DNA from: Mesorhizobium_K quangtriensis
GTDB lineage: Bacteria; Pseudomonadota; Alphaproteobacteria; Rhizobiales; Rhizobiaceae
Assembly (NCBI RefSeq): GCF_040081925.1
Contig: NZ_JBEBMF010000002.1
Location: forward strand, 558,001-622,000
Length of the DNA stretch: 64,000 bases
Reading direction: 5' to 3'
Shown: positions 54,337-63,951 of the stretch, one piece after another
Layout: every line of letters begins with the position of its first letter
How positions within the stretch are numbered: position 1 is the first letter of the stretch
Position numbers and translations under genes: made by a program
Notes under the pieces: model-generated
Seen by the model: the letters and a program-made list of their open reading frames with translations, nothing else
Database searches by the model: none
Told to the model about the DNA's origin: nothing

Positions 54337-55263
54337 ATGGGATTCGATGCGCAAAGGCATGTGGTCTCGCCGACCGGCGCGTCGCTCAACCTCTACACGC
54401 GCTCAGCCGAAGGGAACCCGCGCGGCATCGTCCAGATCAACCACGGCCTCGCTGAACACGCGGCCCGATACGGCCGGTTCGCCGATTTTCTGGCCGGGCA
54501 TGGCTTTCACAGCTACGCGCACGACCATCGAGGGCATGGATTGACGACGGCGCCCGATGCGCAGCATGGCAGGTTCGCGACGTCCAACGGCAGCGGCCGA
54601 GTGGTGGAGGATGTCGCCGCGATCCACACGCTGATACGAACCGAGCGACCGGGGCTGCCGATCATCCTGTTCGGGCATTCGATGGGCGGGCTTATCGCCA
54701 CGAACTACCTAGTCCGGTACCCCGAGGGCATCGACGCGGCCGCGATCTGGAACGCCAATTTTTCCGCCGGATTGCTCGGACGCGTGGCGCAGCTGATTCT
54801 CGCGTGGGAGAAGTTTCGCCTGGGCTCGGACGTTCCATCCCGACTGCTCCCACGCCTCACCTTCCAGGCATGGGGCAACCGGGTGCCGGGGCATTCGACG
54901 CCATTCGACTGGCTGTCGCGCGATCGGGACGAGGTTCGCCAATACATAGACGATCCACTCTGCGGCTGGGACGCGTCGGTCTCGCTCTGGCAGGATCTGT
55001 TCGACATGGTCTTCCGGGGCGCGGACGACCGGAACTTCACGCATATCCCGCGCGACCTGCCGATCAATCTGGTCGGAGGCGCCTGTGACCCGGCGACGGA
55101 TGGCGGCACCGCCGTGGCGGACCTGGCAAACCGGCTGAGACGGATGGGGTTTTCGAATCTGGTTTCAACGGTTTACGCCGAAACCCGGCACGAAAGCCTC
55201 AACGAGATCAACCGGGATATCGTGATGACCGACTTCGTGGAATGGCTGGCCAAGAAGTTTTAG
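54337..55263 (+). CDS. Alpha/beta hydrolase (lysophospholipase/monoacylglycerol lipase-like)
   Basis: The 308-residue protein has oxyanion region QINHGLAEHAARY, nucleophile elbow LFGHSMGGLIA and the terminal histidine in ETRHESLNEINR, with the acid in GACDPATDGG. HDHRGHG is typical of the Ser-aminopeptidase/lysophospholipase clan. No signal peptide. ATG 54337 has GCGAGG 6-11 bases upstream. Substrate likely a monoacyl lipid, by family only. Confidence 0.88.
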   Translation: MGFDAQRHVVSPTGASLNLYTRSAEGNPRGIVQINHGLAEHAARYGRFADFLAGHGFHSYAHDHRGHGLTTAPDAQHGRFATSNGSGRVVEDVAAIHTLIRTERPGLPIILFGHSMGGLIATNYLVRYPEGIDAAAIWNANFSAGLLGRVAQLILAWEKFRLGSDVPSRLLPRLTFQAWGNRVPGHSTPFDWLSRDRDEVRQYIDDPLCGWDASVSLWQDLFDMVFRGADDRNFTHIPRDLPINLVGGACDPATDGGTAVADLANRLRRMGFSNLVSTVYAETRHESLNEINRDIVMTDFVEWLAKKF

Positions 55264-55358
55264 GGCCAGCCGAAGGCGATCGACCCGCTGGCTCACCGCA
55301 TGGCGGTTACATGACGCCCGCAGACCTGATAAACGGCTGCCGACAGAAGGACCGCACC

Positions 55359-56534
55359 ATGTCTCAGCCTCCCCTGCGGGGCATCCGCGTGATCGAACTA
55401 GCCCGCATCCTTGCGGGACCGTGGGCCGGCCAGCTTCTGGCCGATCTCGGCGCCGATGTGATCAAGGTCGAGAACCCCGACGGCGGCGACGACACGCGCA
55501 AATGGGGCCCGCCCTTCGTCACTGGCCATGACGGCGAGAACCTTTCGGCCGCCTATTATCACTCCTGCAATCGCGGCAAGCGTTCCATCGCGGTCGATTT
55601 CGCCACGCCTGAAGGCGCGGAAACGATCAGAAAGCTCGTCGCGACGGCCGACGTGCTGATCGAGAACTTCAAGGTCGGCGGGCTGAAGAAATACGGTCTC
55701 GACTATGAGAGCCTGAAGGCCATCAATCCGAAGCTGGTCTATTGTTCGATCACCGGTTTCGGGCAGGACGGCCCCTATGCGCCGCGCGCCGGCTACGACT
55801 TCATCATCCAGGGGATCGGCGGGCTGATGTCGATCACCGGCGAGGCCGGCCGCGAGCCGCAGAAGGTGGGCGTCGCCGTCTCGGACATCTTCACCGGCCT
55901 TTATTCGGTGATCGCGATACAGGCGGCGCTGCGCCATGCCGAGGCCACGGGCGAAGGGCAGCAGATCGACATGGCGCTGCTCGACACGCAGGTTTCCGTG
56001 CTGGGCAACCAGAACCTGAACTATCTCGTCTCCGGCAAGCCGCCCGTCCAGATGGGCAACGCCCACATGAACATAGCGCCCTACGAGGTGCTACCGGTGA
56101 AGGACGGCTTCTTCATCCTCGCTGTCGGCAATGACGGGCAGTTCCACCGTTTCTGCAAGGTCGTCGGACTCGGCGGCCTGACGACCGACCCCGACTTCGC
56201 GACCAACCCCGCGCGCGTGACGAACCGAGCGCGGCTGCGGGCGACGCTGATCGAGACGCTTGCGAAATGGGAACGTGACACGCTGCTGCCGCTGCTCGAT
56301 GCCGCCGCCGTGCCAGCGAGCCCGATCAACAACATCGCGCAGATGTTCGAGGACCCGCAGGTCATCGCGCGCGGAATGCGCATGGACCTAGATGATGGCC
56401 ATGGAAACACGCTGCCGTCGGTTCGCGCACCGATGAGGATGGGCGGCACACCGCTGGCCTATGAGAGGCCATCGCCGCGCCTTGGCGAGCACACCGAAGA
56501 AGTCCTTGCAGAACTGGAGAACAAGCGCCCATGA
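55359..56534 (+). CDS. Class III CoA-transferase (CaiB/BaiF)
   Basis: Class III CoA-transferases move CoA between carboxylic acids through an aspartyl anhydride. The 391-residue protein shows RVIELARILAGPWAGQLLAD, RGKRSIAVDF and the catalytic aspartate D176 in GVAVSDIFTGLYS. ATG 55359 is chosen for conservation (the frame opens at 55242). It overlaps the ThDP-enzyme gene by ATGA. Paired CoA-transferase and ThDP decarboxylase recall the frc-oxc oxalate pathway, but the partner looks acetolactate-synthase-like. Confidence 0.92.
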   Translation: MSQPPLRGIRVIELARILAGPWAGQLLADLGADVIKVENPDGGDDTRKWGPPFVTGHDGENLSAAYYHSCNRGKRSIAVDFATPEGAETIRKLVATADVLIENFKVGGLKKYGLDYESLKAINPKLVYCSITGFGQDGPYAPRAGYDFIIQGIGGLMSITGEAGREPQKVGVAVSDIFTGLYSVIAIQAALRHAEATGEGQQIDMALLDTQVSVLGNQNLNYLVSGKPPVQMGNAHMNIAPYEVLPVKDGFFILAVGNDGQFHRFCKVVGLGGLTTDPDFATNPARVTNRARLRATLIETLAKWERDTLLPLLDAAAVPASPINNIAQMFEDPQVIARGMRMDLDDGHGNTLPSVRAPMRMGGTPLAYERPSPRLGEHTEEVLAELENKRP

Positions 56535-58180
56535 GAACCGGCGGACAATTGATCGTCGACGCGCTCGAGGCCAATGGCGTCCAGCGCATCTTCAGCGTGC
56601 CGGGCGAAAGCTATCTGGCCGTGCTGGACGCGCTGCACGATTCGAAAATTGAGAACATCGTCTGCCGCCAGGAAGGCGGCGCCGCCATGATGGCCGACTG
56701 CGAGGGCCGGCTGACCGGGAAACCCGGCATCTGCTTCGTCACGCGCGGCCCTGGTGCAACCAACGCATCGGCCGGCGTCCACATCGCGCGGCAGGATTCC
56801 AACCCGATGATCCTGTTCATCGGGCAGATCGGGCGCGGCATCAAGGAGCGCGAGGCCTTCCAGGAGGTCGATTACAAGCGCTTCTACGGCGATATCGCAA
56901 AATGGGTAGTGGAGATCGAAGACGCGGCGCGCATTCCCGAACTGGTTACCCGCGCTTTTGCAGTTGCCACCTCCGGGCGGCCGGGACCGGTGGTGATCTC
57001 GCTGCCCGAAGACATGTTGAGGGACGAGGTGGATGCACCGGCGCCGCTACCCTACACGCCGGTCGAGACCCGGCCCGGGGCGGCCGAGATCGAAGCCTTG
57101 CAGGCCCTTCTGGAAAAGGCCGAGCGGCCTTTCGTCATCCTAGGCGGCACGCGCTGGACCGAGGGCGCGGTCAAGCAGATGTGCGGAGCGCTGGAGCGCT
57201 GGTCGCTGCCGGTGGGCTGCAGTTTCCGCAGGCAGGCGCTCTGCGACCAGATGCATTCGAGCTATGCCGGCGACGTCGGCATCGGCATCAACCCCAAGCT
57301 CGGCAGCTATATAAAGGAAGCCGACCTCGTGATCCTCGTCGGCTGCCGCTTCGGCGAGATGCCGTCTTCGGACTATACACTCCTGAAAAGCCCGTACCCC
57401 GATCAGAAGCTTGTGCATGTCTACCCCGACCCGCACGAACTCGGGCGTGTCTACCGGCCGACCGTGGCGATCAATGCGACGCCAACAGCCTTTGCCGAAG
57501 CGTTTTCGGCAACCGCGCCGACAAAGACGCCAGTCTGGGCAAACCGCACCGAAGAGTTGCATCAAGGCTATCTGGAATGGTCGACGCCTCCAGTGACAGG
57601 CCCCGGCAAGGTGCATATGGGGCCGATCATGGCCTGGCTTGAGGAAAAGCTGCCCGGGGACGCGATCATCTGCAACGGCGCGGGCAATTTCGCCACCTGG
57701 ATCCACCGCTACCATCGCCACCGCCGCTTCAACACGCAAAGCGCGCCGACATCCGGCTCGATGGGTTATGGCCTGCCGGCGAGTGTGGCGGCGAAGGCGA
57801 CGTTCCCCGACCGCGAGGTGATCGCCTGGGCCGGCGACGGCGATTTCCTCATGCACGGGCAGGAGTTCGCGACCGCCGTCCAGTACGGCCTGCCGATCAT
57901 CGTAGTCATCCTGAACAACGGCATCTACGGCACGATCCGCATGCATCAGGAGCGGGACTATCCCGGGCGGGTCTCTGGAACGACGCTGAAGAACCCAGAC
58001 TTCGCAGCCTACGCACGCGCCTTTGGAGGACATGGCGAGACAGTTGTGGAGACGGCCGAGTTCGCGCCTGCCTTCGAGCGTGCGCGAGCGAGCGGCAAGC
58101 CGGCGATCATCGAGATAAAGCTCGACCCCGAAGCCATCACGCCTACGAAAACGCTGACGCAGATTCGAGAGGGGCGATAG
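56531..58180 (+). CDS. Thiamine diphosphate-dependent enzyme (acetolactate synthase-like)
   Basis: The 549-residue protein has the catalytic glutamate E48 in CRQEGGAAMMADCEGR, the central FAD/ADP-type domain, and the ThDP-binding GDGDFLMHGQEFATAV...LNN motif at about 438-466. CTRGPGATN-like FVTRGPGATNASAGV is present. It cannot be named among acetolactate synthase, oxalyl-CoA decarboxylase, sulfoacetaldehyde acetyltransferase and relatives from this reading. Operon with the CoA-transferase (ATGA) and GltS (53-bp gap) points to a catabolic module for an imported carboxylate. Confidence 0.9.
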   Translation: MRTGGQLIVDALEANGVQRIFSVPGESYLAVLDALHDSKIENIVCRQEGGAAMMADCEGRLTGKPGICFVTRGPGATNASAGVHIARQDSNPMILFIGQIGRGIKEREAFQEVDYKRFYGDIAKWVVEIEDAARIPELVTRAFAVATSGRPGPVVISLPEDMLRDEVDAPAPLPYTPVETRPGAAEIEALQALLEKAERPFVILGGTRWTEGAVKQMCGALERWSLPVGCSFRRQALCDQMHSSYAGDVGIGINPKLGSYIKEADLVILVGCRFGEMPSSDYTLLKSPYPDQKLVHVYPDPHELGRVYRPTVAINATPTAFAEAFSATAPTKTPVWANRTEELHQGYLEWSTPPVTGPGKVHMGPIMAWLEEKLPGDAIICNGAGNFATWIHRYHRHRRFNTQSAPTSGSMGYGLPASVAAKATFPDREVIAWAGDGDFLMHGQEFATAVQYGLPIIVVILNNGIYGTIRMHQERDYPGRVSGTTLKNPDFAAYARAFGGHGETVVETAEFAPAFERARASGKPAIIEIKLDPEAITPTKTLTQIREGR

Positions 58181-58233
58181 ACCCCTGAGATAAGGGCAAG
58201 AAGGGAAACCTCTTGCTGTGGAGGGCCTATCGC

Positions 58234-59436
58234 ATGACGAACCTGACGGTCCCAGGGCTGCTGACGTTCACGATCTCCATCGTCGTGTTCTTTCTCGGCG
58301 CGGGCATCAACAACATGATCCCGCAACTGAAGCGCTGGAACATTCCGCAGGCGGTGACCGGAGGACTTCTGGCGTCGGTCGCGACCCTGCTGGCCTACAG
58401 GCTGTTCGACGTTTCGATCAGCTTCGAACTGGGGGCACGCGACATGCTGCTACTCTATTTTTTCACCGGCCTCGGCCTCAATGCCCGCCTCTCCGATCTG
58501 CTAGCCGGCGGCAGGACGCTTGCGATCCTGCTCGGCGTCACGCTGGTCTATCTGGTGATCCAGAACATCATCGCGATCGGCAGCGTGCGTCTTCTCAACC
58601 TGCCTGAAGGGCTGGCGGTGTTCCTGGGCTCGGCATCGCTGATGGGCGGCCATGGCACCACGATCGCCTGGGCGCCTGTCGTTGCCGAGCGCTTCAACCT
58701 TAACAACGCGCTTGAGGTCGGCATGGCCGTCGCAACTCTTGGGCTCGTCCTGGCCAGTCTCGTCGGCGGCCCAGTCGCAGGTCGCCTTATCGCACGCTAC
58801 AAACTATCCGGGCCCGTCGAGGACGCTCCGGTAATCGGCCTGCCGGACCAATCCGGGCAGCAGGGCGACGACCTCAACCATGTCAGCCTGCTACGGACTA
58901 TCCTTGTCCTGAACGCCGCCATCCTGATTGGCCTTGGCGTCTGGGAACTGGTGGACGAACTTGGAATAAGAATGCCGTCTTTCGTGGTCTGTCTGCTCGT
59001 CGCCATCGTGCTGACGAACACCGTCCCTCGCCTGCTACCGAGGCTGCAGTGGCCGACGCGGACCCGCTCGCTCTCGCTGCTGTCGGACCTGTCGCTCAAC
59101 ATCTTCCTGTCGATGTCGCTGATGAGCATGCAACTGTGGACGCTCGGCGGTCTTGGACCGGCGCTCGTCCTTGTGCTGGTGTTCCAGACACTTGCCACCG
59201 TCATCTACATCGTGTTCGTGGTGTTCCCGGCCATGGGACGGACATACAACGCGGCCGTTATCTCGGCGGGCTTCACCGGCGTCGCGCTCGGTGCAACGCC
59301 TACTGCGATCGCCAACATGACGGCAGTTACAAAAACTCACGGCGCCGCGCCGATCGCATTCATCATTCTACCTCTGGTCTCGGCCTTCTTCCTCGACCTA
59401 GCGAACGTGGTTGCGATCAGCTTCATGATCCGCTGA
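58234..59436 (+). CDS. gltS: Sodium/glutamate symporter GltS
   Basis: GltS is a Na+-coupled glutamate carrier with two inverted repeats and reentrant loops. The 400-residue protein shows FFTGLGLNARLSDLL, the first loop SASLMGGHGTTIAWAPVV and the second ISAGFTGVALGATPTAIANM, both family hallmarks. ATG 58234 is preferred over a TTG at 58213. It is the last gene of the CoA-transferase operon; its true substrate could be another dicarboxylate used by those enzymes. Confidence 0.92.
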   Translation: MTNLTVPGLLTFTISIVVFFLGAGINNMIPQLKRWNIPQAVTGGLLASVATLLAYRLFDVSISFELGARDMLLLYFFTGLGLNARLSDLLAGGRTLAILLGVTLVYLVIQNIIAIGSVRLLNLPEGLAVFLGSASLMGGHGTTIAWAPVVAERFNLNNALEVGMAVATLGLVLASLVGGPVAGRLIARYKLSGPVEDAPVIGLPDQSGQQGDDLNHVSLLRTILVLNAAILIGLGVWELVDELGIRMPSFVVCLLVAIVLTNTVPRLLPRLQWPTRTRSLSLLSDLSLNIFLSMSLMSMQLWTLGGLGPALVLVLVFQTLATVIYIVFVVFPAMGRTYNAAVISAGFTGVALGATPTAIANMTAVTKTHGAAPIAFIILPLVSAFFLDLANVVAISFMIR

Positions 59437-59464
59437 TCGGCAGGCTCTCGACCGGACCGACCGG

Positions 59465-60016
59465 TCAGCCATCCATTTGGTAAGCGTCGAGCGCGCTCGA
59501 TATGGCTGAAATTGCATCGTGCGGCACTTGCCCAAGGATGAAGCCTCGCGATTCGACCTTCTCGAACAGAGAGATCTCTGGCTTGTTGCCATACGCATTG
59601 ATTTCGGCGTGCACGGAAACCCTGGGGGTGACTTCGAGCGTGGACCTAAACTCGTACCTCCCGTAATTTCGTCGCCGGATTAACCGATCGACCAGCCTGC
59701 CCAGCGAGCCGCGGCTGTCGGGCAGCGGCGGCGACGGCGGAAAACACGCCAGGACCGCGAGGTCCTCGAGCACGACAGCCAAGTCGCGCGGACCTCTGCG
59801 GCTGTAGGGCCATTTCACAACGCTCGTCTTGCGGTAGCTCCAACCCCGACTGTGGACCACCTCCATGCGTACATACCAAGCGCCCTGCCAGCTTTCGATC
59901 GAAAGTCTTGTCTCGCAATCGGTGTAGCCGATCTTCCCGAGGTGAACCGACCCGAAATCGTGGCAGGGAGCGATACCGACACTGGCGCTGACGGCTCTGG
60001 CGACCTCGTCGAGCAT
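59465..60016 (-). CDS. Hypothetical protein
   Basis: The 183-residue product matches no family I know. The ATG at 60016 (MLDEVARAVSASVGIAPCHD) has GGAGG 7 bases upstream; a GTG at 60052 is in frame without that support. It contains two cysteines, many Arg and Tyr residues (VVHSRGWSYRKTSVVKWPYS) and alternating beta-like stretches. It has no signal peptide or membrane segment. It is convergent with gltS and its upstream region is shared with the terminator of the ABC importer operon. Confidence 0.7.
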   Translation of the reverse strand: MLDEVARAVSASVGIAPCHDFGSVHLGKIGYTDCETRLSIESWQGAWYVRMEVVHSRGWSYRKTSVVKWPYSRRGPRDLAVVLEDLAVLACFPPSPPLPDSRGSLGRLVDRLIRRRNYGRYEFRSTLEVTPRVSVHAEINAYGNKPEISLFEKVESRGFILGQVPHDAISAISSALDAYQMDG

Positions 60017-60062
60017 GGGCTGCCTCCGGATGGGATCGAAGAAGGAGTCCACGGAAACATTA

Positions 60063-60096
60063 AGAAATAAGAAAGGGGCGGTCGCCCGCCCCTTTC
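60063..60096 (-). terminator. Intrinsic terminator of the ABC importer operon
   Basis: GAAAGGGGCGG (60071-60081) and CCGCCCCTTTC (60086-60096) form a perfect 11-bp stem with a TCGC loop. On the minus strand it is followed by TTATTTCTTAA. It is 21 bp after the stop of the substrate-binding protein gene. Confidence 0.82.
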
Positions 60097-60117
60097 GCTT
60101 TACAGAAACCGTTCAGA

Positions 60118-61089
60118 TCACGGGATCGCCTTGTCGGTGATTGCGGTGGTGTATCCGCCCTCGGCCGGCTTGGAGATGATCTTCTGGTCGAGGAGTGCCT
60201 TCGCGGTGCGGTCGTATGCAGCCGGGATGAGCTTGCCATCGGCATTGTCGATCAGCTTGGCGACTTCGCCCATCATGCGCTTCTGGTGATTTTCGTCCTG
60301 ACCGCCGTTCTCGACGACGATATCAGCAGCCTCGTCCGGGTTTTCGGTGGCGTACTTCCAGCCCTTCATCGAGGCGCGGACGAATTTCACCATCTTCTCC
60401 TCGAAGGCCGGATCGGAAAGCTTGTCTTCCATGACATAGAGGCCGTCTTCGAGCAGGTCGTTGCCCATGGCCGTGTAGTTGAACACGATCAGGTCTTCAG
60501 GCTTGTACCCGGCGTCGATGAGCTGCCAATACTCATTGTAGGTCATGACCGAGATGCAGTCAGCCTGCTTCTGGATCAGCGGCTGTACGTCGAAGCTCTG
60601 CTTCAGAACCGTGACGCCGTCCGCTCCGCCTTCAGTCGGCAGACCGAGCTTGTTCATCCAGGCGTAGAACGGATATTCGTTGCCGAAGAACCAGACGCCG
60701 AGCGTCTTGCCCTTGAAGTCGGCTTCCGTCTTGACCGGGCCGTCCGCCGGGCAGACCATTTCCATGCCCGCCTTCTTGAACGGCTGCGCGATGTTGATGA
60801 GCGGAACACCCTTGTCGCGGGCAGCCAGCGCGCCGCCCATCCAGTCGACGATGACATCAGCGCCGCCACCGGCGATCACCTGCTCGGGCGCGATGTCGGG
60901 GCCGCCCGGCTTGATCTCCACGTCAAGGCCTTCTTCCTCGTAGAAACCCTTGTCCTTGGCAACGTAGTAGCCGGCAAACTGCGACTGCGTCACCCATTTC
61001 AGCTGCAGCGTCACCTTGTCGGCAGCCATTGCCTGGAATGCGGCGAGCGACAGCGCGCTCGCGAGCATGGGAACCATCAGTTTCTTCAT
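60118..61089 (-). CDS. ABC substrate-binding protein, NMT1/THI5-like
   Basis: A periplasmic binding protein of 323 residues with a Sec signal (MKKLMVPMLASALSLAAFQA) cut after AMA. The mature part starts VTLQLKWVTQSQFAGYYVAK, typical of NMT1/THI5-like proteins such as ThiY that bind thiamin pyrimidine precursors. Related proteins bind riboflavin or other heterocycles, so the ligand is open. The start at 61089 is fixed by the signal peptide. It is last in its operon, with the terminator behind it. Confidence 0.9.
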   Translation of the reverse strand: MKKLMVPMLASALSLAAFQAMAADKVTLQLKWVTQSQFAGYYVAKDKGFYEEEGLDVEIKPGGPDIAPEQVIAGGGADVIVDWMGGALAARDKGVPLINIAQPFKKAGMEMVCPADGPVKTEADFKGKTLGVWFFGNEYPFYAWMNKLGLPTEGGADGVTVLKQSFDVQPLIQKQADCISVMTYNEYWQLIDAGYKPEDLIVFNYTAMGNDLLEDGLYVMEDKLSDPAFEEKMVKFVRASMKGWKYATENPDEAADIVVENGGQDENHQKRMMGEVAKLIDNADGKLIPAAYDRTAKALLDQKIISKPAEGGYTTAITDKAIP

Positions 61090-61111
61090 TGTACTACCCT
61101 CTGAAGTGCGC

Positions 61112-62266
61112 CTATCCACCACGGACAGACGGATGCCAAAATGTCGCCGCCCTTTCTGCGAGGGCGATTAACCCATAGAAGACCGAACCGACCAGCGCCG
61201 CAACTGCGATTTCGGCCCACACCATGTCGATGTCCATGCGGCCGACGGCCGTGGAGATGCGGAAACCCATGCCCACGGTCGGCGTCCCGAAGAACTCCGC
61301 AACGATCGCCCCGATCAGCGCCAGTGTCGAGTTTATCTTCAGCGCATTGAAGATAAAGGGAGCAGCCGCAGGCAGCCTGAGCTTGATCAGCGTCTGCGTA
61401 TAGTTCGAAGCATAGGTGCGCATCAGATCGCGCTCCATGTGCCCGGCCTCGGCAAGCCCCGCCACAGTGTTCACCAGCATGGGGAAGAAGGTCATGATGG
61501 CCACAACGGCAGCCTTCGAGTGCCAGTCGAAGCCGAACCACATGACCATGATCGGCGCAACGCCAATGATCGGCAGCGCCGAGACCATGTTCCCGATCGG
61601 AAGCAGTCCGCGCCGCAGGAAGGACACCCTGTCCGCGAGGATAGCGGTCACGAAACCAGAGCCGCATCCGACGATGTAGCCAGCAACGACGGACTTGAAG
61701 ATCGTCTGGTTGACGTCGGCGGCGAGCGTCGGGATCGAATTGACGATCGTCGTGCCGATAACGGACGGCGGCGGCAGCAGAATGAAGGGGATGCCCGCGC
61801 CGCGAACGATCGCTTCCCAGATGATCAGGATCCAGATGCCGAAGATAAGCGGAATGACGAGGCGCAACGCGACGCGCAGGGCCTGAGTCGCGGGCTTGAA
61901 GGCGGAAAGCACCGTGACGCAGCGCCATGCGAGCAGCCACGCGGCAGCGAGTATCATGTAATACGGTGTTAGCGCCGAACCTTCAAAGCCGGCAATGCCG
62001 GTGAGCAGCAATTCGGCGACGAGATGCGCGACGACGAAAAGCAGCGTGGCCTCGAACAGGCGCGGCAGGCTGAACATCGCGAGAAGCGACCCGACGACCA
62101 GCAGCCAGATCATTAGGCTGCCTGTACCGAGATAGGGATAGTTTATCGTCGCAGTCGGGTTGGCGAGCGCTTCGGCTTCAGGTTTCGTCAGCGGGCCGAG
62201 CAGAAGCACGAAGATGACCAGCACCAGCGCCGCCAAGGCCTGCCATGAGGGACGGAAGCGGCTCAT
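61112..62266 (-). CDS. ABC transporter permease with N-terminal extension
   Basis: The C-terminal about 230 residues are a standard importer permease with the EAA-type loop (MRTYASNYTQTLIKLRLPAA). The first about 150 residues hold four additional hydrophobic stretches (ALAALVLVIFVLLLGPL, LMIWLLVVGSLLAMF, FVVAHLVAELLLTGIAG, YYMILAAAWLLAW), making it 384 residues, longer than the second permease (292). Such extended permeases occur in some NMT1/THI5-type systems. The start at 62266 overlaps the second permease by ATGA. Confidence 0.9.
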   Translation of the reverse strand: MSRFRPSWQALAALVLVIFVLLLGPLTKPEAEALANPTATINYPYLGTGSLMIWLLVVGSLLAMFSLPRLFEATLLFVVAHLVAELLLTGIAGFEGSALTPYYMILAAAWLLAWRCVTVLSAFKPATQALRVALRLVIPLIFGIWILIIWEAIVRGAGIPFILLPPPSVIGTTIVNSIPTLAADVNQTIFKSVVAGYIVGCGSGFVTAILADRVSFLRRGLLPIGNMVSALPIIGVAPIMVMWFGFDWHSKAAVVAIMTFFPMLVNTVAGLAEAGHMERDLMRTYASNYTQTLIKLRLPAAAPFIFNALKINSTLALIGAIVAEFFGTPTVGMGFRISTAVGRMDIDMVWAEIAVAALVGSVFYGLIALAERAATFWHPSVRGG

Positions 62267-63141
62267 GCTGGCCTTGCCCCCATCGAATGCTCGACCATGC
62301 GACCGACGATGCCGACGATGGTCACCAGCAGCGCCGCGACGATCGAACCGGCGACTAGCGCCGACCACATGTCGATCGTCTGGCTGTAGTAGGAGGCGGA
62401 CAACAGCTTCGCGCCGATGCCCGCGACCGCGCCCGTGGGCAGTTCGGCGACAATGGCGCCGACGAGGCTCGCCGCAACCGCAACCTTCATTGACGCAAAG
62501 AGATACGGCACGGAAGCCGGCACACGTAGCTTCCAGAACACCTGCGAGGAACTGGCATTGTAGGTGTGCATCAGGTCGAGATGCATGATTTCAGGCGAAC
62601 GCAACCCCTTCACCATGCCCACCGCGACGGGGAAGAAGGATAGGTAGGTCGAGATCAGCGACTTTGGGATCAGCCCTGTTACGCCGACAGCCGCAAACAC
62701 GACAATCACCATGGGCGCGATGGCGAGGATCGGGATTGTCTGCGAGGCGATGATCCAGGGCATCAGGCTACGGTCGAGGGCCGTGAGATGCACGACGCCA
62801 ACTGCAATCAGGATACCCAGCGCCGTGCCGAAAGCGAAGCCGAGCAGCGTCGAGGACAGCGTGATCCATGCATTGTAGACGAGGCTGCGATTGCTGGTGA
62901 TTTTCCTGAGAAACGTGTTCTCGAAGAAATTCTGCGCGACCTGGTGTGGTGCGGGCATGGTCGGCTTAGGTTGCGACAGTGTCTTGTCGATGAACTCGAT
63001 CGTGCCCGGAGTCTCGCCGGCGCGCCGATCGAGATCGCGCTGGAACGGAGCGTTGAGCAGCACGGCCGCAACGTACCAGGCAACGACCATCCCTGCGAGG
63101 ATGGTCAGCACGGGCACGACATTTTCCAGCGTGCGGTTCAT
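62263..63141 (-). CDS. ABC transporter permease
   Basis: The 292-residue permease has one N-terminal anchor, a periplasmic stretch of about 80 residues and five or six helices, with the EAA-type loop LMHTYNASSSQVFWKLRVPA. It forms the heterodimer partner of the extended permease. It follows the ATPase gene by 6 bp and overlaps the next by ATGA. Confidence 0.92.
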   Translation of the reverse strand: MNRTLENVVPVLTILAGMVVAWYVAAVLLNAPFQRDLDRRAGETPGTIEFIDKTLSQPKPTMPAPHQVAQNFFENTFLRKITSNRSLVYNAWITLSSTLLGFAFGTALGILIAVGVVHLTALDRSLMPWIIASQTIPILAIAPMVIVVFAAVGVTGLIPKSLISTYLSFFPVAVGMVKGLRSPEIMHLDLMHTYNASSSQVFWKLRVPASVPYLFASMKVAVAASLVGAIVAELPTGAVAGIGAKLLSASYYSQTIDMWSALVAGSIVAALLVTIVGIVGRMVEHSMGARPA

Positions 63142-63147
63142 CGGGCG

Positions 63148-63951
63148 TCAATCCTCATAGGAATGGCCAGCATGAAGACCGTCGCGGACGCGGTGCGCGA
63201 TGGCGAGGAATTCCGGCGACTCCCTGATATCGAGCGGCCGCTCCTTCGGCAGCGTCGATTCGATCACGTCGGTCACGCGGCCAGGGCGCGGCGACATGAC
63301 GACGATGCGGGTCGAAAGATAGACAGCCTCGGGAATGGAGTGCGTAACGAAGCAGATCGTCTTGTTGGTACGCGCCCAAAGCTCCAGAAGCTGTTTGTTC
63401 AAGTGGTCGCGCACGATCTCGTCCAGCGCGCCGAACGGCTCGTCCATCAGCAGCAGGTCGGCATCGAAGGCGAGCGCGCGGGCAATGGAGGCGCGCTGCT
63501 GCATGCCGCCCGAAAGCTGCCAGGGATACTTGTTCTCGAAGCCGGTCAGGTTGACGAGATCCATCACCCGCTTGATGCGCTCTTTCCGCTCCACGTCGGA
63601 AATGCCCATGATTTCCAGCGGCAACGCGATGTTCTTGGCAATGGTGCGCCATGGAAACAGCGCGGCGGCCTGGAATACATAGCCGTAAGCCCGCTTTTCG
63701 CGCGCCTGCTCAGGGCTCAACCCGTTGACGGAGATCGTACCCTCCGTCGGCTTCTCAAGATCGGCGATGACGCGCAGGAAGGTAGTCTTGCCGCAGCCGG
63801 AAGGCCCGATGAAGGACACGAACTCGCCCTTGCCGATGGTAAGATTGACGTCGGTCAGAGCCTGCACGGGCCCGTCATTGGTCCGGAACGTCAGCCCGAG
63901 ACCCTTTGCCTGAACGACCGATGCCGCGGCCGTGGCTTCCGTAACCGTCAT
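63148..63951 (-). CDS. ABC transporter ATP-binding protein (importer)
   Basis: The 267-residue ATPase of the importer has Walker A GPSGCGKTTFL, signature LSGGMQQRASIARAL, Walker B LLLMDEPFGALD and the switch histidine VTHSIPEA, all of the nitrate/taurine/ThiZ type. I take the ATG at 63951; a GTG at 63957 is possible. It is the first gene of the operon; only 49 bp remain to the window edge, so a promoter is not seen fully. Confidence 0.94.
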   Translation of the reverse strand: MTVTEATAAASVVQAKGLGLTFRTNDGPVQALTDVNLTIGKGEFVSFIGPSGCGKTTFLRVIADLEKPTEGTISVNGLSPEQAREKRAYGYVFQAAALFPWRTIAKNIALPLEIMGISDVERKERIKRVMDLVNLTGFENKYPWQLSGGMQQRASIARALAFDADLLLMDEPFGALDEIVRDHLNKQLLELWARTNKTICFVTHSIPEAVYLSTRIVVMSPRPGRVTDVIESTLPKERPLDIRESPEFLAIAHRVRDGLHAGHSYED

